NCBI GenBank assembly: GCA_027320785.1
Contig: DAHVKR010000019.1
Span: 1 to 9,963 of the forward strand
Length of the DNA stretch: 9,963 nt
Direction: 5' to 3'
Source: Bdellovibrionales bacterium
GTDB taxonomy: Bacteria; Bdellovibrionota; Bdellovibrionia; Bdellovibrionales; Bdellovibrionaceae
Shown here: positions 6,482 through 9,963 of the stretch, in pieces
How positions within the stretch are numbered: the stretch's first letter is position 1
Layout of the letters: each line of letters opens with the position of its first letter
The notes under the pieces: model-generated
Told to the model about the DNA's origin: nothing
Seen by the model: only the letters and a program-made list of their open reading frames with translations
The model's database searches: none
Program-made: the position numbers and the translations under genes

Positions 6482-8251
6482 ATGTATAAGCCCCTTGCCG
6501 TGATTTTTATGATAATAGGTTTTCTTTTGGGATGTCAAAAGACCTCTCAAAGCTCTTATATTGTCATTGCTGCAGATCATTTGAACTTTCAGGACTCTAA
6601 TTGCAGTCGAGACTGGCCCGAACATAACTCAGGAATGTCTATCCTTTGTCGAGAAGCGGTACGATGGACTCATGCTTACACTACAAGCGTTCTCAGTGGT
6701 CCAGCTCTCTCTAGCATCCTCACAGGTCTGTACCCTCTCCAAACAGGATATCATCATCCAGGACAATACCTTTCGCCACAGTTTAAAAACATTGCTCAAG
6801 TCGCGATTGAACACAACTATCGTACAGCTTTCTTTTCAGGAGGGGCTCCCATTTTCAAAAAATCAGGCCTCGACTCTGGTTTTGAGTTCTTCGACGACAT
6901 CCTCTCTCTCAACGCAAATCCTTACTTCAAACCTTTTCGCCAAAATCTCAACAGTTTCTATGAGTGGTCTTCAGAGATCGGTCATTCCCCATTCTTTGCT
7001 ACATTTTATGTTCCCGACATGAGGTTTACATATCGCACGACAACAACTCTTACGGGCGAAACACGAAACAAGAGTTACGAAAGCCAACTAGAGGAATTTG
7101 ATTCAAGTTTGTTTGATTTGATTACAAAACTAAAGCGCGAAGGATCGTGGGACAATACACACTTTATTCTAGTCGGACTGCAAGGACGCAATCTTTACGA
7201 TCGCAGAAGCCTTTCTCCTAATCTAAATCTACATAGTGAAAACTCGCAGGTAGCACTTCTCTGGAAACCTGCTCAGAAAAAAAGAGATTCACCTCTATCA
7301 TGGACCGTGGACCAAAATGTTTCTCTGGCTGATATTGGACATACCCTTTTTGATCTTTTCGGTGAAAAGTCTTCAGAGTCGCAACTCTCCACAATTTCTT
7401 TAGCAAATACTCTCCTGCAACCTCAGTCAAATTTTATTGGCTCACGTTTACTCTTAATTGAGTCTGCATGGGGAGAGTGGCACTTGGGAATTAATCCCTT
7501 TTACGCCATCCTAAATGACGATGAGCTCTACTTTCACACCAACCCCCCTGTTCTCTACAGAACCCTGTCGGATCATCTCGAAATCAACCCTGTTAAACTT
7601 CAACTATCAAATTCTTCTTACACCAACATTTATCTCCCCTTTGCCGACAAGGAAAATCTAAAGGTTTTTTATCCGCCCTCACTGAGTCCACTTTCACTTT
7701 GGAATCTAACTGAAGACGATTGGGCAGAGCCAAACCTCAAAGCTGTTTTCGACCTTTATCACTCCGTCAAACCTCAGAATATTCCTCCAGAGGCCAGGGC
7801 TTGGTACGCACGCTCACTCATCGAAAATTCAGACTGGAAAGAACTTAAAGTCGTTGCAGAGAAATGGAACAATTTAGAGTATATGTGGCTTGCACATAAA
7901 TATCTTCCTAACTTTCGCCTCAAAAAAGAGCCACCCTGCTTTCTTTTGCTACATAATAAAATGCGAACAGCTTCAAATATTAAAAAATGCCATGACCCTC
8001 TATTTTTAGAAACTCTCTATGCACTTGATGACAAGAAATCTACGCGCAAGTGGGAAAAAATAATTGAAGATCGGCTTATCATGGCTCAGATTTTAAAAGC
8101 CAATCGGGCTCTTGGATCCATTTGGGATGTGACCGAATCAGAAAGCAATGTTCTTTCGCTCTCTGAAATTCTCTTTAGATCACCTGAATATAAAAACAAG
8201 CTGCGAATTGTACGGAAAAATATTAACTCAGTCGAGCTTGAGTCTCCCTAA
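6482..8251 (+). CDS. Sulfatase/alkaline-phosphatase-fold lipoprotein, probably catalytically inactive
   Basis: A 589-residue lipoprotein. Its signal peptide MYKPLAVIFMIIGFLLGC has a good lipobox, with C18 lipidated. The sulfatase outline is recognisable: a first strand YIVIAADHL (26-34), the helix start SGPALSSILTGLYP (72-85), DNTHFILVGLQG (224-235), and LADIGHTLFDLFGE (282-295), which matches the family's DxxPTLLDL motif. Key residues are missing. The paired metal-binding aspartates near residue 32 are reduced to one. CxPxR has become S72-G-P74-A-L76, lacking the arginine. The SDHG that ligates metal has become GLQG (232-235). It is therefore probably a pseudoenzyme with a binding or structural role at the outer membrane or periplasmic face. 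The C-terminal 200 residues are helical and unassigned. ATG 6482 gives the full signal peptide but has no Shine-Dalgarno. The 3' end overlaps the convergent gene by 24 nt. Confidence 0.78.
   Translation: MYKPLAVIFMIIGFLLGCQKTSQSSYIVIAADHLNFQDSNCSRDWPEHNSGMSILCREAVRWTHAYTTSVLSGPALSSILTGLYPLQTGYHHPGQYLSPQFKNIAQVAIEHNYRTAFFSGGAPIFKKSGLDSGFEFFDDILSLNANPYFKPFRQNLNSFYEWSSEIGHSPFFATFYVPDMRFTYRTTTTLTGETRNKSYESQLEEFDSSLFDLITKLKREGSWDNTHFILVGLQGRNLYDRRSLSPNLNLHSENSQVALLWKPAQKKRDSPLSWTVDQNVSLADIGHTLFDLFGEKSSESQLSTISLANTLLQPQSNFIGSRLLLIESAWGEWHLGINPFYAILNDDELYFHTNPPVLYRTLSDHLEINPVKLQLSNSSYTNIYLPFADKENLKVFYPPSLSPLSLWNLTEDDWAEPNLKAVFDLYHSVKPQNIPPEARAWYARSLIENSDWKELKVVAEKWNNLEYMWLAHKYLPNFRLKKEPPCFLLLHNKMRTASNIKKCHDPLFLETLYALDDKKSTRKWEKIIEDRLIMAQILKANRALGSIWDVTESESNVLSLSEILFRSPEYKNKLRIVRKNINSVELESP
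6491..6496 (-). promoter_or_regulatory. Shine-Dalgarno AAGGGG for exbB
   Basis: AAGGGG is nine bases from the ATG at 6481 and lies inside codons 4-5 of the divergent plus-strand gene. It fixes the exbB start and excludes the 48-residue upstream extension. Confidence 0.75.
6509..6538 (-). promoter_or_regulatory. Predicted promoter of exbB-exbD
   Basis: A perfect TTGACA (6533-6538) and TATCAT (6509-6514, five of six to consensus) are separated by 18 bases. Transcription would start near 6502 and give a leader of about 21 nt that contains the AAGGGG site. The whole promoter lies within codons 10-19 of the divergent sulfatase-like gene. Confidence 0.6.
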
Positions 8252-8893
8252 CCAGAAGGGCTGGCCTTCATGACTCTTCACCAAAGCGTCTGTCCAAGCT
8301 TCAACCGTTGCACTTTCATTTAAATTCCAAATTTCCGCTGGCACTGTAGATGAAGACAATAAAATGATTTCATCTCCAGACTCAAGATAAAGATCTCCAC
8401 ATCGAGGGGAAATAGTTGGCTCTGCGCCCATAAAGTAATTTGGCAAGGGGAAGCTTTCTAATGTTTTTTTTGACTCTGGAAAGCATGAAATAGGTTGCGG
8501 TCGATCATTTTTTTTCCTCATGAATAGGTGAGGTCCACCCATTTGGCACCACGCTACATTTTGCTTTTTTATACTGATATAGCAGGTTTCAGCCACAACA
8601 GAGTATTTCTCGTTATTTAAATTTCGATAAATTAAATCATTCGTGATCAAAGTTGCCACTCTCAGATTATTGGCCTCATCAGACAAGGTCAGAATATTCT
8701 GGAAAGGCGTTGTGAGCTCACGATCTTCTCGAACAGACTGTAAGTGCTGTTTCACTTGGTCAAATATAACATCAGCCTGCTCAAGGTCTCCCCATAAAGT
8801 TAATATAAGAACAAAATCACCTGAAGGGTCTAGATAAATTCGGGGACGAGGACGAATCCATTTTGCATTATAGGAGCGCTCCTGAAATTCCAT
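8228..8893 (-). CDS. PP2C (PPM)-like protein, probable pseudophosphatase
   Basis: A 221-residue soluble protein without signal peptide or membrane segment. Its layout resembles PP2C-type serine/threonine phosphatases. A strand DFVLILTLWGDLEQA (26-40) stands where VADGMGG is expected. There is then a helix, and NVAWCQMGGPHLFMRKKND (112-130) in the position of the GDSRaYxxRxG motif. MGAEPTISPR (155-164) precedes ESGDEIILLSSSTVPAEIW (171-189), which matches the GDxLLLCSDGLxxxL motif. The metal-binding aspartates of DGMGG, GDSR and SDG are all replaced, so catalysis is unlikely; it may be a phosphoprotein or domain-binding partner. The start is ATG 8893 with GGAG seven bases upstream. It overlaps the stop of the preceding TPR-like gene in a TGATG arrangement, so the two are translationally coupled. 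Family assignment is by motif pattern only; a diverged member is likely but not certain. Confidence 0.6.
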   Translation of the reverse strand: MEFQERSYNAKWIRPRPRIYLDPSGDFVLILTLWGDLEQADVIFDQVKQHLQSVREDRELTTPFQNILTLSDEANNLRVATLITNDLIYRNLNNEKYSVVAETCYISIKKQNVAWCQMGGPHLFMRKKNDRPQPISCFPESKKTLESFPLPNYFMGAEPTISPRCGDLYLESGDEIILLSSSTVPAEIWNLNESATVEAWTDALVKSHEGQPFWLGRLKLD

Positions 8894-9963
8894 CAATTCG
8901 CTCCATATTTTTTAAGTTTTAAATAGGCTTTGTGATAATATTCTCCGTCCGGCACATCAAGTTGAATAATTTTTTTCCACTTATCTTTGGCCCCTGGGCG
9001 GTTATCTCCCCCTTCAACATTGCCAAAGTTCTCCTCTAAAATACCCTCTTGATAGAGAACCATCATTTGCTTTCGTAATTCTTTCTTATACTCTTCAGCT
9101 CTCTCTTTCAAATCCATACGAGTTGGATCAATTTTAACAGCTTCTCTCAAGACAAGTATAGCTTCCTTAAGCTCATTCTTTTTTTGATGAGCATCTGCTT
9201 GATCAATGTACTCCTTAATTTTTTTATCCATTTCAATTTTGAGTTGAGCCAAACGCTTTTCAGAAGCCGGCTTAAGGCGACTTGGGTCCGGAAGTGATGA
9301 ATTAATTACTTTTCTATAAGCAGCAAGAGTCCGTACATAGTCATTTTCTTTTTCAGACTTCTGAGCTTCACTATAAAGAGAATGTAAAACTCTTACTCTC
9401 TTCTCATACTCTTCGCGTTTCTGACGATTGACTTCTCTTTCAGTGAGCAAACCCTGCATACGTGTCTTTAAATCCAAAATAGCCGGATGCGTAGGGTTTA
9501 ACTGCAAGGCATCCACGAGACAATTATCGAGATCCTCTTCACTCGTAAATCTCTCTAAATTTTGAGAACATTTTCCCGTAATATCTTGAATTTTCTTTTC
9601 CATGGCCTCTTTTTCTTTAGCTTCTTTCTCTTGTCGGATTAAAAGCTTCTGCGATTCTATCGCAGCTTGGGCCGTATTCCTTACTCGTTCCAATTCCGGA
9701 TCTTTGACATTAAATTTTTTCGCCAGCTCTTCTACCTCTGATAGGGCCAAGCTATAATTCCCTTCCATATGGTATCTTTTAGCTAATTCCAATGACTGTT
9801 TGTACTCACTCCTTTGTTGTGGTGTCAGTCCAGACAAAGGATCTGCGCCAGACGGAGCGACATTCGATAAATTATTTGTACTCCCTTTATTGTTCGACAA
9901 AAGATAAAAAAGGGCTCCGACAACAATGATACTCACTAAGGCAATTCTGATTTTCTTGGTTCG
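8893..9963 (-). CDS. Membrane-anchored TPR-like/coiled-coil protein, N-terminus beyond the window
   Basis: The open frame continues to the right edge, so the gene is partial; 356 residues are visible. Near the visible start is KKIRIALVSIIVVGALFYLL, a basic patch followed by a single transmembrane helix. A GTG at 9936 lies within this helix and is unlikely to be the true start. After a short Ser/Asn-rich linker comes a long helical region with TPR-like units (YHMEGNYSLALSEVEELAKKF; KNELKEAILVLREAVKIDPT) and a highly charged coiled coil (QEKEAKEKEAMEKKIQ). The C-terminal sequence DKWKKIIQLDVPDGEYYHKAYLKLKKYG also resembles a TPR helix pair. TPR arrays are protein-docking scaffolds. The part before the membrane segment would be cytoplasmic and could carry another domain such as FHA, but that is not visible. 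It is coupled to the PP2C-like gene downstream, suggesting a shared complex. Confidence 0.75.
   Translation of the reverse strand, partial: RTKKIRIALVSIIVVGALFYLLSNNKGSTNNLSNVAPSGADPLSGLTPQQRSEYKQSLELAKRYHMEGNYSLALSEVEELAKKFNVKDPELERVRNTAQAAIESQKLLIRQEKEAKEKEAMEKKIQDITGKCSQNLERFTSEEDLDNCLVDALQLNPTHPAILDLKTRMQGLLTEREVNRQKREEYEKRVRVLHSLYSEAQKSEKENDYVRTLAAYRKVINSSLPDPSRLKPASEKRLAQLKIEMDKKIKEYIDQADAHQKKNELKEAILVLREAVKIDPTRMDLKERAEEYKKELRKQMMVLYQEGILEENFGNVEGGDNRPGAKDKWKKIIQLDVPDGEYYHKAYLKLKKYGAN
8901..8904 (-). promoter_or_regulatory. Shine-Dalgarno GGAG for the PP2C-like gene
   Basis: GGAG, inside the last codons of the TPR-like gene, has a seven-base spacer to ATG 8893. It decides this start over the TTG one codon upstream. 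Confidence 0.75.

Noticed and set aside
6482..6625. 48-residue N-terminal extension of exbB
   Set aside because: AAGGGG lies nine bases before ATG 6481, the extension exceeds normal ExbB length, and the region is coding on the plus strand.
8255..8269. GAAGG/CCTTC hairpin just after the plus-strand stop as a terminator
   Set aside because: A five-base stem without a following T-tract, located within coding sequence of the opposite gene; too weak to call.

Overview
The window looks like chromosomal DNA from a Gram-negative, deltaproteobacterium-like organism, most plausibly a member of the Bdellovibrionota (inference). Supporting points are the moderately AT-rich composition, the dense gene packing, several lipoproteins and outer-membrane proteins, a CFI-box C-terminal sorting domain, and housekeeping genes (asd, pssA, exbBD) mixed with poorly characterised envelope genes. 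There is no RNA gene, insertion sequence, CRISPR array or phage remnant that I can support. Intergenic space is minimal, and no gene-free stretch exceeds 100 bases.

Left part (1-4793, all minus strand, transcribed right to left): a compact run of six genes. First come a CTP-dependent lipid kinase of the SEC59/DGK1 type, phosphatidylserine synthase (pssA) and aspartate-semialdehyde dehydrogenase (asd). They are followed by an exported cysteine-rich protein ending in a CFI-box sorting domain, a small outer-membrane beta-barrel protein, and the start of a PhnD-like substrate-binding lipoprotein that leaves the window. Spacings are 22 nt, -20 nt, 12 nt, -4 nt and an unusually deep overlap, so they probably form one operon. 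The first two genes make a coherent phospholipid step (diacylglycerol to phosphatidate, and CDP-diacylglycerol to phosphatidylserine). The last three are an envelope group.

Middle (4884-6481, minus strand): an exbB-exbD proton-motive-force motor pair, followed by a membrane-anchored periplasmic protein of unknown function. exbB faces a plus-strand gene whose ATG directly abuts the exbB ATG (CAT|ATG). Each gene therefore has its promoter inside the other's coding sequence. A good TTGACA/TATCAT pair serves exbB, and a TTGATC/GATAAT pair serves the plus-strand gene.

Right part (6482-9963): the plus-strand gene encodes a lipoprotein with the sulfatase/alkaline-phosphatase fold signature, but the catalytic CxPxR and SDHG motifs are eroded, so it is probably a pseudoenzyme. 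Its 3' end overlaps, tail to tail, a minus-strand gene for a protein that resembles a PP2C (PPM) phosphatase with its metal-binding aspartates lost. That gene is coupled through a TGATG overlap to a membrane-anchored, TPR-like coiled-coil protein whose N-terminus lies beyond the right edge. Two adjacent degenerate enzymes and the zero-gap divergent start are the most distinctive things here. I did not find strong evidence for a wholly new multi-gene system.
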